49,807 bases of DNA, taken from NCBI GenBank assembly GCA_947176065.1, contig CAMWPB010000034.1, forward strand, positions 1 through 49,807, in the 5' to 3' direction. The notes beneath the pieces are model-generated. The model was not told the DNA's origin. It searched no databases and was given only the letters and a program-made list of their open reading frames with translations. The position numbers and the translations under genes are program-made. This DNA comes from an uncultured Lachnospiraceae bacterium (lineage in GTDB: Bacteria > Bacillota > Clostridia > Lachnospirales > Lachnospiraceae). This document shows positions 35,274 through 43,083 of this stretch, piece by piece. The number at the start of each line of letters is the position of its first letter. The first letter of the stretch is position 1.

Positions 35274-37058
35274 TTTGGTTTTGATCCGCAGGCCGCCGTA
35301 ACGCGGCTCATAATCGGATTCCCGTCCGCGGGCCGCGCTGCCGTCGCGTCTGACGTCCTTCGGCTTTCCGTTTCCGTATCTGCTTTTATCCCGGTTCTTT
35401 TCTCCCTTAGCCGCGTATCCGCCCTTGTCGCCCTGACCGTTGTTTTTTTCAGAAGCTTTACCACTCTTTATGCCGTAACCGGCTTTCGCACCCTTTGCGC
35501 CATAGCCATCCTTCTTCTTACCGCCGCTTGGGCCGCCGGACTTTTTGCCGTAGACGCCCCTACTCCTGTCGCCGCCTCTGTTTCTGTCGAAGCCCCGGCC
35601 CCCTTTCGCCGGCCGCTTCTCAAAGAAAAACTTCTCTGTACGGATATCCTCGATCTCATCCCCCAGCTTCATCTTCATAAACGCCGCCGCGATCTGTGTG
35701 GCGCTGTACTGCCCCAGCGCCACGGCGTCGAGAATGTACTCTGTGGCCCTGCTGATATCCTCATTTTCAATCACATCCGTGGCTTCCTTTAATATCTTTT
35801 CCGCTTTTCTGGCTGTAATATCCGCCGCGCCCGGCACTTTGCGCTCCTTGATCTTCGTATGGCAGATACGCTCGATATCACGTATTTTATACGCCTCCCT
35901 GCCGACCACCAGCGTGAAGGATCTTCCCGTTTTGCCAGCGCGCCCGGTTCTGCCGATACGGTGCACATAGTATTCAATATCATCGGGCACGTCAAAATTG
36001 AAGACCGCCTCCACGTCGCTCACATCGATGCCTCTGGCCGCCACGTCGGTGGCAATCAGAATATTCGTCCTGCCGCTCCGGAACAGATTCATCACCGTGT
36101 CTCTCTGTCCCTGCGTCAGATCCCCGTGAAGACCTTCCACCTCATAGCCTCTGCCCTTCAAATGCTCCGTCAGCTCATCCACCATCCGTTTGGTGTTACA
36201 GAAAATCAGCGCCCGTCCCGGCGTATAATAATCGATCAGGCGGCAGAGCACCTCCTCCTTATCCTGTTTCCGCACCTGATAGTAAGCCTGTTTGATTAAG
36301 GGGATCGTAACCTCCTTCGGCGTCATCTTGACATAGGCCGCGTCTTTCTGGTAAGTCTTTGTAATATCCAGAATCGGCTTCGGCATGGTGGCCGAGAAAA
36401 GGCCGGTCTGCCGCTTTTCGGGCATCCCTTTCAGGATCGTCTCGATATCCTCACGAAAACCCATATTCAGCATCTCATCCGCCTCGTCAAGCACTACCGT
36501 GTGCACCTGATCCATCTTAAGCGTACGCCTGCGCATGTGATCCATCACGCGCCCCGGCGTTCCCACCACGATCTGCACACCGGTCTTTAAGTTTTTAATC
36601 TGCTTGTAGATCTCCTGCCCGCCGTACACCGGCAGCACCTTGATCCCGTTCATGTACTTGGCGAACTTGCGCAGCTCATCCGCCGCCTGCATGGCAAGCT
36701 CTCTGGTGGGACACAGTATCACCGCCTGCAGGGAACGGTTCTCCGGGTTGATCTTTTGCAGAATCGGAATACCGAAGGCCGCCGTCTTCCCCGTGCCCGT
36801 CTGCGCCTGCCCGATGATATCGCGCCCCGTCATAAAGAGCGGAATGGCCTGTTCCTGAATGGGCGTCATATGCTCGAAGCCCAGCTCCTTCACCGCCCGC
36901 AGAATCCTGCCGTCAATCCCCGCATCTTCATAGCGGAGCCCTTCTCCCTGTTCCCCTTCTTTCTCCTCCGCGCCGCCGTCATACCGGTTGGCCGTCAGAA
37001 TCTCTTTCTCCAGAAAGGCGTCAAACTGTTCGTTTTTTTTCTTTTTCTCTTTGCTCAT
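35268..37058 (-). CDS. DEAD-box RNA helicase with basic Gly-rich tail
   Basis: The 596-residue helicase has the Q motif MTPIQEQAIPLFMTGRDIIGQAQTGTGKTAAFGIP, motif Ia PTRELAMQ, DEAD motif VVLDEADEMLNMGF, SAT (FSATMP), motif V TDVAARGIDV and motif VI HRIGRTGRAGKTG. A DbpA/CshA-like spacer is followed by a ~120-residue Gly/Lys/Arg/Tyr-rich tail with RGFDRNRGGDRSRG and repeated YGxK/GYGxK units, an RNA-binding disordered region. The order fits the CshA/DeaD group that works in RNA decay and ribosome assembly. AGGG precedes ATG 37058. Confidence 0.95.
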   Translation of the reverse strand: MSKEKKKKNEQFDAFLEKEILTANRYDGGAEEKEGEQGEGLRYEDAGIDGRILRAVKELGFEHMTPIQEQAIPLFMTGRDIIGQAQTGTGKTAAFGIPILQKINPENRSLQAVILCPTRELAMQAADELRKFAKYMNGIKVLPVYGGQEIYKQIKNLKTGVQIVVGTPGRVMDHMRRRTLKMDQVHTVVLDEADEMLNMGFREDIETILKGMPEKRQTGLFSATMPKPILDITKTYQKDAAYVKMTPKEVTIPLIKQAYYQVRKQDKEEVLCRLIDYYTPGRALIFCNTKRMVDELTEHLKGRGYEVEGLHGDLTQGQRDTVMNLFRSGRTNILIATDVAARGIDVSDVEAVFNFDVPDDIEYYVHRIGRTGRAGKTGRSFTLVVGREAYKIRDIERICHTKIKERKVPGAADITARKAEKILKEATDVIENEDISRATEYILDAVALGQYSATQIAAAFMKMKLGDEIEDIRTEKFFFEKRPAKGGRGFDRNRGGDRSRGVYGKKSGGPSGGKKKDGYGAKGAKAGYGIKSGKASEKNNGQGDKGGYAAKGEKNRDKSRYGNGKPKDVRRDGSAARGRESDYEPRYGGLRIKTKS

Positions 37059-37102
37059 TTTACCCTCGTTTCTTATAATTCTTTTACTCTATGACAGAAC
37101 AA

Positions 37103-37132
37103 GTGCTGCCAGCTTTTGAGGCATGGCAGCAC
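37103..37132 (-). terminator. Hairpin after mecA, weak terminator
   Basis: GTGCTGCCA/TGGCAGCAC form a perfect 9-bp stem with a 12-base loop. On the minus strand it is followed by TTGTTCTGT. It lies between the mecA stop and the helicase start. The T tract is broken, so termination may be partial. Confidence 0.5.
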
Positions 37133-37176
37133 CAGTCAACCACTCTCTGTTTCATTTTACGCATCCGCGCACCTTT

Positions 37177-37836
37177 TCAGGCGCGGTAAATCCTGCGCAG
37201 CCTGCTCACCGCCCGGTCTCTGATCAGGCACTCGCCATGCTCCTCCAGATACTGCATCCGCTCCCCTGAAACCGCGATCAGGTTCCCGAACTCCACCGCC
37301 TGCGCACTGATTCTGTTGAACGACTTATAGGAAAGTCTGTTTTTCTCAAGCACCAGATAATAATCCCCGCCCTCCTTGAAAAGATGGCTCTTCACAGAGT
37401 ATGTATTCGGAATCGTAGCCGCGTACTGCATCGTCTGGTGCATCGTGTGAAAGACAAACATCCTCCTGTTTTCATCATACGCATCCACCGTCTGTGCCGC
37501 AGCCCGGGCACGTTCTTCCTGCCCGGCAAGCTCCGCGCTGAACTCCTGCAGCACCTCTTTTAAGTTCTGCAGCATCTCCTTGAAGGCCGCCGGCCCTTCA
37601 TCCGTAAAAGTCACCACAAGGCCGTTGTCTTTAAGCGGCGTGATCTGCATGGCAATATTGCCGTTGTTGATCTGGTAGCCCACCTCGTCGTGCGCCCGCT
37701 CGATAATATCCCGCAGAAACTCCTCGCCTCTTTCGTTGCGCTCGAAGATATCCGATAACGCAAGCCCGTATTCGGCCATGTCGTCCGCCGAGACAATGCA
37801 TTGTACCGTTGCATCATTGATCTTTTTATATTTCAT
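37177..37836 (-). CDS. mecA: Adaptor protein MecA
   Basis: The 219-residue protein begins MKYKKINDATVQCIVSADDMAEYGL, the MecA N-terminal substrate-binding domain (ends near LKDNGLVVTF). An acidic linker leads to the C-terminal ClpC-binding domain (FVFHTMHQTMQYAATI...YYLVLEKNRLSYKSFNRI). MecA delivers targets to ClpCP and in Bacillus controls ComK, but its targets in Clostridia are not defined. ATG 37836 is chosen because MecA proteins start at M-K-h-x-K-I and GGGGAC lies 9 bases upstream; ATG 37872 has no SD. Confidence 0.9.
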   Translation of the reverse strand: MKYKKINDATVQCIVSADDMAEYGLALSDIFERNERGEEFLRDIIERAHDEVGYQINNGNIAMQITPLKDNGLVVTFTDEGPAAFKEMLQNLKEVLQEFSAELAGQEERARAAAQTVDAYDENRRMFVFHTMHQTMQYAATIPNTYSVKSHLFKEGGDYYLVLEKNRLSYKSFNRISAQAVEFGNLIAVSGERMQYLEEHGECLIRDRAVSRLRRIYRA

Positions 37837-37903
37837 GTATTTTCTGTCCCCTATCCATGTGTAAAACCGCACCTAAGATATTTTTACAGAATGAGTATAC
37901 CAC

Positions 37904-37942
37904 AAAGAAACGCAATAAGAAAGAATCTTATCGCGTTTCTTT
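37904..37942 (-). terminator. Terminator of the BlaI/M56 operon
   Basis: A 17-bp stem with a single mismatch (AAAGAAACGC-A/G-ATAAGA arms) and 5-base loop, 9 bp after the M56 gene stop. U-rich bases lie on both strands of the stem, so it may work in both directions. Confidence 0.7.
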
Positions 37943-37951
37943 TAAAAAATT

Positions 37952-40180
37952 CTAATCCTGCTCTTTTCCCGTTCCGTTTTTGAGCGCTTCCAGCTCTCTT
38001 TCCTGCCATATTGCATTCGCTTCGTAGTATTCGTCAATTCTCGGGCTCTGCAGACGGAAACCGGAATCACTGTTCTCATCCTCCACGACCTGCACGGTCA
38101 GCAGAGGCAGACCGTCAAACCACAGCCCCTCGACGCCCTCAAGCTTCAATCCCGCAAAAAGGTACACTGCCAGTCCTTCCTCCCCCGCAAAAGCCGCGCC
38201 TTTCCCGGCCCTGTCATCCAGCGTAAAAGCAACGGCATCAGGCACAATCTCCACACTCTCTGTCTCCCAGCCCGCATAGGCGGAAATATCTACGTCGCCC
38301 AGCACCATGTCCCCGTCATAAGTCACATATACCTTCGCCGCATCCCGGTCGATGTCAAAGCGCAGATTCGCATTGGCCCATTCCAGACATTCTTCTTCCG
38401 TGAGGGTTCTTAACACAATCGTGCCGGTATCATAACGGTATGCGCTGTAAAGCCGCCAGATTTCCGTCTTAGAACTCTCCTGCGCAAGCAGTTTCCACAC
38501 AAATCTTCTGGGCCATCCGTTTTCCGCGTACTCCAGAATGCGGATATTTTCACTAATTCCGTTTAAGTAGGAAGCGCACCACGGGATATCAAGATTCGTC
38601 TCGTCCTGCCCGATCCGCACCTTCAGCCCCCGGAAACCAAAGTCTTCCGTATACAGACCGTAGAAATAAATCAGTCCCCCCTCTTCACTGCCGAGCAGAT
38701 ACCAGCCGTCTTCCGGCTTTTCGCCGCCCTTTCCCTCCTGCCAGTCATAATAGGACTGTATGTCAAATTCCCTGCTGCCCTTTGCCTCCATGGCGCTATA
38801 ATAGTCCAGCATATCCTGAAAGGCCGCCCGATCCGCCTCCTGCAGCGCGCTCTCCTCCAGCTCCCTGATCTGTTCTTCCGTCAGCTTTGCCGATCCTACC
38901 GCTTCCTCGTACTCTTTCTGTATCCGGGCAAATTCTCCGTTGTCCTCCTCCATGACAGTCAGTCGGTTCCGGGCATCGGAAACCGCCGCGGCGTTCGTGT
39001 CATCCTGCCCGGTCCCGCCTGTGTCCGCCGTCTCCTGCTCTCCTGTTTCCCCCGCAGGATTCCCGGCTTTCAGCTCCGCGCCCGTAAAAGTACAGCCGCA
39101 GATAAACGCCGCTGCCACCAGAACCGCCGTCAAAACGGTTCTTCTCCTCCGACTCTTCTCAGCCAGCGCCGTAATGCGCTCCCTGACGCTGCGCCCGCCG
39201 CCCTCTGTCATAAAAGTCATGCCCGGGCATTTCTCTTTGCCGGCGCCGCACTCCAAAAGGGCAAGAAGCGTCCTGCCGTAATCAAACCGTCTCGACTCTC
39301 CAAGCAGCTTAACCGCCGCCTCATCACAGGCAAGCTCACTGTCCTGTCTGGCCGCGTAAGCCGCCGCCCACACAAAGGGATCAAACCAGTAAACCGCCGC
39401 CAGCGCACACCGCAGAAACGCCCACAGCCCGTCCCCGTGCAGCGCATGACAATATTCGTGCGCCAGAATGTGCGTAAGATTCTGCCCCTGTGCAGCGGCT
39501 CCTTCTCCAATGTAAATATGACGCCCTGCCAGACATGGCCCGGGCAGCCCTTTTACCTGATATACCTTTATCCTGCGGCGGGAAAAACGCTCTGCAAATT
39601 CCTGCGGAACCGCCTCAACGGGAAAGGCTTTTCTATTTCTTAGTAAAAATCTTATAAAACGCCATTCCGCAATCACCATGTAACCGCCTGCGGCCAAAAA
39701 TCCCAAGAGCCAAACCGCTCCCAACAGGCCGGACAGGGAAATGTCGCGCAGTCCCGGTGCCGCACCCTCCTTTTCCGGAGCAGTTCTCCCAAACGCCGCA
39801 TTTCCCTCTGCATTCGTACTATTCCCGGTTTCCCCGCTCTTCTGCCCGGCTGTCTGTTCCGCTCCCGCATGCCGACCGCCGGAAAATACTTCTTCACGCC
39901 CACCGGCAGGCGTCGTAACCCGTCCGGCATCCGCGGACGGATTTCCGCCGTTCTCCCCTTCTAATGTGGGTGTCCCCGCATTCTCCGAGAACGTCCCCGG
40001 CAGCAGATTCATCACGCTGAACGCGCTTGTCCCCACAGACAGCGGAACCAGCAGTCTGACTACAACGAGAAGCCACAGTCCATAGCGGAGTCTCATGCTG
40101 ATCTTCCCAAACGTCAGCTTCCGCAGACAGAAAATCCCGATAATCAATACCGTTGATGTAACAAACGTCTCAAGAATCAT
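37952..40180 (-). CDS. BlaR1/MecR1-type M56 membrane metallopeptidase sensor
   Basis: The ~742-residue protein has N-terminal membrane helices (ILETFVTSTVLIIGIFCL; LRYGLWLLVVVRLLVPL; LSGLLGAVWLLGFLAAGGYMVIAEW). The M56 zinc motif LAHEYCHALHGD and a downstream YAARQDSELACDEAAVKLLG follow. A fourth helix (TVLTAVLVAAAFICGCTF) leads to a ~400-residue extracytoplasmic acidic region. That region does not show the SxxK penicillin-binding domain of true BlaR1, so the ligand is something else. ATG 40180 overlaps the BlaI-type gene by 11 bp. On signal the protease should trigger loss of the repressor. Confidence 0.88.
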   Translation of the reverse strand: MILETFVTSTVLIIGIFCLRKLTFGKISMRLRYGLWLLVVVRLLVPLSVGTSAFSVMNLLPGTFSENAGTPTLEGENGGNPSADAGRVTTPAGGREEVFSGGRHAGAEQTAGQKSGETGNSTNAEGNAAFGRTAPEKEGAAPGLRDISLSGLLGAVWLLGFLAAGGYMVIAEWRFIRFLLRNRKAFPVEAVPQEFAERFSRRRIKVYQVKGLPGPCLAGRHIYIGEGAAAQGQNLTHILAHEYCHALHGDGLWAFLRCALAAVYWFDPFVWAAAYAARQDSELACDEAAVKLLGESRRFDYGRTLLALLECGAGKEKCPGMTFMTEGGGRSVRERITALAEKSRRRRTVLTAVLVAAAFICGCTFTGAELKAGNPAGETGEQETADTGGTGQDDTNAAAVSDARNRLTVMEEDNGEFARIQKEYEEAVGSAKLTEEQIRELEESALQEADRAAFQDMLDYYSAMEAKGSREFDIQSYYDWQEGKGGEKPEDGWYLLGSEEGGLIYFYGLYTEDFGFRGLKVRIGQDETNLDIPWCASYLNGISENIRILEYAENGWPRRFVWKLLAQESSKTEIWRLYSAYRYDTGTIVLRTLTEEECLEWANANLRFDIDRDAAKVYVTYDGDMVLGDVDISAYAGWETESVEIVPDAVAFTLDDRAGKGAAFAGEEGLAVYLFAGLKLEGVEGLWFDGLPLLTVQVVEDENSDSGFRLQSPRIDEYYEANAIWQERELEALKNGTGKEQD

Positions 40181-40598
40181 ATCCTTCCACCGCCTTTCCC
40201 GAACCGGTCCGCCCGCCGTCCGCATCCTGCTGCGCCTCCTCAGCCCGCTTCAGGATCTCATAAAGTTCCGCAATTTCCTTTCCCGAAAGCGCCTTCTGCT
40301 CCACCATCGTGTTCAGCATCAGACCCATCCGGCCGTCAAAAACCCTCTCCAGAAACTCCTCCGTCTCCTGCAGCGCCGCCTCGCGTCTCTCAATCTTCGG
40401 ATAGTACAGCTTCGCCCGCGCACCCGACTCATAATATACGGCGCCCTTATCCTCCATCCGTTTCAGGAAGGTCATGACCGTGTGCTTCGTCCAGCCTGTA
40501 GTCTCCTGAAAGCAGCGGGTCAACTGCATGATTGTCTGCGGAGCTTCTTCCCACAGCGCATTCATAACTTTCCATTCCGCCTCTGATAATCTGACCAT
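40170..40598 (-). CDS. BlaI/MecI/CopY family repressor
   Basis: The ~142-residue repressor has winged helix MVRLSEAEWKVMNALWEEAPQTIMQLTRCF, then GWTKHTVMTFLKRMEDKGAVYYE, and a helical dimerisation tail. ATG 40598 has GGGG 6 bases upstream and is the usual family start; TTG 40622 and ATG 40610 are alternatives. It lies directly behind a SigA promoter embedded in a long dyad, which should be its own operator. Confidence 0.92.
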   Translation of the reverse strand: MVRLSEAEWKVMNALWEEAPQTIMQLTRCFQETTGWTKHTVMTFLKRMEDKGAVYYESGARAKLYYPKIERREAALQETEEFLERVFDGRMGLMLNTMVEQKALSGKEIAELYEILKRAEEAQQDADGGRTGSGKAVEGYDS

Positions 40599-40625
40599 AA
40601 GTATCCCCATTTCCTCTCTCAATCA

Positions 40626-40686
40626 GGTTGACGTTTGCCTACCATGTATATTCCCATCATACTGTATTGGTAGTCATTTGTCAACC
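40626..40686 (-). promoter_or_regulatory. Promoter and operator dyad of the BlaI/M56 operon
   Basis: TTGACA (40684-40679), 17 bp, TATGAT (40661-40656) on the minus strand is a near-consensus SigA promoter. Two nested complements share its centre at 40656: GGTTGAC/GTCAACC (40626-40632, 40680-40686) and CTACCA/TGGTAG (40639-40644, 40668-40673). A repressor dimer pair bound here would cover -35 through +1. Confidence 0.75.
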
Positions 40687-40999
40687 TTCTATCCCTCATC
40701 CTGTATTTCCATTTTCCCGTCCCACCTTCGTTTCACTATTTTCCATCGCACCTGTCCGTCCCTTTGGCAATATTATCTGCTTTTATCGTCTATACGTATG
40801 TTTTGTCTGACTTCTTTGTACTTTTTATGTATTTTTGAGACGATTCTCTTTTCATTTCCACTAAAAACTGTTAAAATAGGGTTAAGTAAACAGGATTCCT
40901 GCCGATATCCTTAACAGAACAAGGAGTTCGCTGTGCAGCAAAGGATATGGCCATATCGATTCGCACAAATATGAATCCAAGGAGGGATCACCGCAATCT
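40687..40999 (+). promoter_or_regulatory. Intergenic region and leader of the small plus-strand gene
   Basis: No gene of its own is seen. An extended -10 (TGTTAAAAT, near 40867-40875) lacks a good -35. Downstream, CTGTTAA and TTAACAG (about 40868 and 40912) can pair around a second small stem (AGGAT/ATCCT), and GATATGGCCATATC (about 40946-40959) is a perfect 14-base palindrome. A strong SD (AAGGAGG) ends at 40985. I do not recognise a known riboswitch. Confidence 0.4.
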
Positions 41000-41034
41000 A
41001 TGCAAATGAATGGTATTATAAGGTTGACGCGGTT

Positions 41035-41250
41035 ATGGCGGTCACCCCGTTAAAGAAGGCAGCTTCCGATGACAAAAATCGCCAGTCCAAGCAGAACCCG
41101 TCCAAAACCTTCGCAAAAAAGTTCTTTTCCGAAGTATTAGACGAGGCATTTGAGAAGGAGAAGAGTCGAAATATCGAAATCCGAACCACAGGGTACACGA
41201 AAAACGCCCTTCCTTTTCAGAATTTTGTGAATTTACGGGAATATTCTTAG
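41035..41250 (+). CDS. Small protein of unknown function with damaged or unusual start
   Basis: The 71-residue frame (MAVTPLKKAASDDKNRQSKQ...) contains KTFAKKFFSEVLDEAFEKEK and ends IRTTGYTKNALPFQNFVNLREYS. It looks like a real, structured small protein but I do not recognise it. The only good SD (AAGGAGG, 40979-40985) is ~50 bases upstream. The in-frame codons between read ITAIYANEWYYKVDAV with no ATG/GTG/TTG. Either an ATC at 40996 is used, translation restarts at 41035 behind a 17-codon leader frame starting at ATG 41000, or a 4-base AATG unit has been lost (restoring it gives MQMNEWYYKVDAV in frame). A strong terminator follows. Confidence 0.6.
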   Translation: MAVTPLKKAASDDKNRQSKQNPSKTFAKKFFSEVLDEAFEKEKSRNIEIRTTGYTKNALPFQNFVNLREYS

Positions 41251-41272
41251 AATTGCAAAAAATACAAAAGAA

Positions 41273-41315
41273 ATCAGAAACCTCAGCGCGTCCGGGCTGA
41301 GGTTTCTGATTTTTG
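41273..41315 (+). terminator. Strong Rho-independent terminator
   Basis: A perfect 15-bp stem (ATCAGAAACCTCAGC and its complement), 8-base loop and TTTTTG on the plus strand, 22 bp after the small gene's stop. Confidence 0.9.
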
Positions 41316-41327
41316 ATTGTTAGACTC

Positions 41328-41435
41328 GCAAACCCGCGCTTCGCGCTTTCTGTCCGATTGCATCGGACGTTTGCTCGTTGACGCCGCAGGAAAAACAAAT
41401 GCCTGCTGCGCAGTCGCTTGTTTTTCCTTTGCGGC
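41328..41435. repeat. Highly structured extragenic element (three-way junction plus long hairpin)
   Basis: GCAAAC (41328-41333) pairs with GTTTGC (41369-41374) and encloses two hairpins, CGCG-CTT-CGCG and GTCCGAT-TGC-ATCGGAC. A second stem pairs GCCGCAGGAAAAACAA (41383-41398) with its near complement at 41418-41435. It lies between the terminator and the Rrf2 gene stop. Similar GC-rich hairpin clusters occur at 43815-43870 and 45510-45590, suggesting a family of repetitive extragenic palindromes in this genome. It could end Rrf2 transcripts. Confidence 0.6.
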
Positions 41436-41437
41436 TG

Positions 41438-41872
41438 TCAGATTACATAATTTCCGCTTTTCTCTTCATGCCATTCCACCAGATCAGCCAGCGTCACGCG
41501 GTCCACCACATCACTGACCGCCTGATTCAGCATCTGCCACAACCGCAGGGTGACGCATCCCTCCTGTCTCTCACAGGTATTGACCTCGTCCTCCAGACAT
41601 GCAACCGGTACAAGCGACCCTTCCGTCAGGCGTAAAATCATACCGACCGTGTACTGCGCCGGGTCTTTCATCAGGTGATACCCGCCCTGCGGTCCCCTGA
41701 TACTCTTGACATATCCCGCTTTATTCAATGTGGAGATAATCTGTTCCAGATACTTTTCCGAAATCCCCTGTCTCGCCGCAATATCCCGGATCCTGACCGG
41801 CGCCCCGGTGTCATAAACTGCCAGATCCAGCATCAGTCTGAGCGCATATCTGCCCTTTGTGGAAATCTTCAT
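41438..41872 (-). CDS. Rrf2 family regulator with IscR-like cysteines
   Basis: The 144-residue protein (MKISTKGRYALRLMLDLAVY) has a winged helix IRDIAARQGISEKYLEQIISTLNKAGYVKSIRGPQGGYHL. Three cysteines in CLEDEVNTCERQEGC are placed like the Fe-S ligands of IscR, but the first spacing is C-x7-C rather than C-x5-C. It probably senses Fe-S status, redox or cysteine; no isc/suf or cys genes are adjacent. ATG 41872 is the family start; ATG 41896 overlaps the purine-rich SD region. Confidence 0.9.
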   Translation of the reverse strand: MKISTKGRYALRLMLDLAVYDTGAPVRIRDIAARQGISEKYLEQIISTLNKAGYVKSIRGPQGGYHLMKDPAQYTVGMILRLTEGSLVPVACLEDEVNTCERQEGCVTLRLWQMLNQAVSDVVDRVTLADLVEWHEEKSGNYVI

Positions 41873-41977
41873 CCCTGCTCTCCCTCCCCGTCTCAAAAAT
41901 CACCATCTTAAATCTTCTGTTTTCCTATCGTATTAATATGCTTTATACAAAAGTTATATAATAAAAAGAGCGCGCTG

Positions 41978-42841
41978 TCAAGAAAGCGGTTCTTCCGTCA
42001 TACCGAAGAGACCGCCAAACTTATCAATGACGCGGCTGATCTTTTCCAGATCAATCTGCAGCCTCCCCTCATAAATCCGTACGTCGATCTCCCCCTGAAG
42101 CGGATAAATATGGGGAACCGCGTCCTCCTCGGCCAGATAAACGATCAGGATTCTCCTGTCCGTATCAATCGCCCAGTATTCCCTGACTCCCGCCTCCATA
42201 TACTTCATCAGCTTTAAGGTGATATCTCTCTTCTTCGTTGACTTGGACAGCACCTCCAGCACGAAATCCGGCGCACCGTAAATACCGAAATGTTTCACCT
42301 TTTGGGGGTCGCATACGACAATCACATCCGGCTGTACCATCGTGCTGACATCGCGGTCAAGCTGCACGTCTACGGGCGCAATAAAGGCCATACAGTCCCC
42401 GTCATTTTCCTCGATAAAATCCGAAACCCGCCTGTAAACCAGACCGGCAATATGCTGATGCAGTGTCGAAGGTGAGGCCATATCATAGAAAATACCGTTG
42501 ATCAGCTCCACCCGCCTGTCGTCAGGCAAAGCATAATAATCCTGCAGAGTATACTCCCCCTGCTCCAGATAAATGCGCTCCGCCCCGTATGTGCGCGGCT
42601 GACTGAGCATACCCGGCTGTGAATCCATCTGGTAGGTATATGCCTTGCCCGGATAAAGCTTTTCATCCCCGAAGAGTACCTTCTCCAGCGCATCCAGCGT
42701 AGCCTTTCTGGGATTCGCACTGTCCCCCCTGAGAAGTTTCTGCAGCGTCCCGACAGGCACGCCGCTGTACTCGGACAGCTTCGCCACACTGTAGCCACGT
42801 TCTTCCTTAATCCGCAGAATATCCGCCAAAGTAATACTCAT
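41978..42841 (-). CDS. XRE-type HTH fused to a Uma2 (PD-(D/E)XK-like) domain
   Basis: The 287-residue protein has an N-terminal HTH (~1-60: LADILRIKEERGYSVAKLSEYSGVPVGTLQKLLRG) and a Uma2/DUF820 domain (~95-270) with VELINGIFYDMASPSTLHQHIAG, MVQPDVIVV, FVLEVLSKSTKKRDITLKLMKYMEAGVREYWAID. The catalytic D and E-x-(S) positions of the PD-(D/E)XK nuclease fold are present (QPD and EVLS). Uma2 proteins are abundant in cyanobacteria and some Firmicutes without a settled function. GGAGG lies ~7 bases before ATG 42841. Iterated AT-rich motifs upstream may be its own binding sites. Confidence 0.88.
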   Translation of the reverse strand: MSITLADILRIKEERGYSVAKLSEYSGVPVGTLQKLLRGDSANPRKATLDALEKVLFGDEKLYPGKAYTYQMDSQPGMLSQPRTYGAERIYLEQGEYTLQDYYALPDDRRVELINGIFYDMASPSTLHQHIAGLVYRRVSDFIEENDGDCMAFIAPVDVQLDRDVSTMVQPDVIVVCDPQKVKHFGIYGAPDFVLEVLSKSTKKRDITLKLMKYMEAGVREYWAIDTDRRILIVYLAEEDAVPHIYPLQGEIDVRIYEGRLQIDLEKISRVIDKFGGLFGMTEEPLS

Positions 42842-42860
42842 AGCACGCCTCCTTTTATCG

Positions 42861-42920
42861 GTTTTTACTATTACATATCACTTTTTATTATTATACATTA
42901 CTTTTTATTACTTTTCAACA
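42861..42920 (-). repeat. Iterated AT-rich motif upstream of the HTH-Uma2 gene
   Basis: On the minus strand TAATAAAAAGT occurs twice 20 bp apart, followed after 17 bp by the degenerate TAATAGTAAAAA, all within ~60 bp of the start codon. Near-helical spacing suggests binding sites for the gene's own HTH domain; no protein is encoded. Confidence 0.5.
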
Positions 42921-42970
42921 CTTTCCTGTTTGAAAATAATGAAAAGCAGGACTATTTTCCCATTTCCCTA

Positions 42971-42998
42971 TAAAGAAATTTCTGCCAGCGGGCGATAT
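42971..42998 (+). promoter_or_regulatory. SigD (sigma-28) promoter of the DUF6033-type gene
   Basis: TAAA (42971-42974), 16 bp, GGCGATAT (42991-42998) matches the flagellar/motility sigma consensus TAAA-N14/16-GCCGATAT at all but one base. It lies 86 bp upstream of ATG 43084; the leader between them has small hairpins (GAGGT/ACCTC and TTTAC/GTAAA). Confidence 0.7.
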
Positions 42999-43083
42999 AT
43001 AAAATAAGAGGTGAAGTCCGAAAACCTCCCGACGGGTAAACGGATTTACAGTGTAAACAGGTAAAGCTAAGGAGGGCACGAAC

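Noticed and set aside
42999..43083. Possible riboswitch in the leader of the DUF6033-type gene
   Set aside because: Only short stems (GAGGT/ACCTC, TTTAC/GTAAA) are seen and none of the conserved cores of c-di-GMP or other known classes is present.
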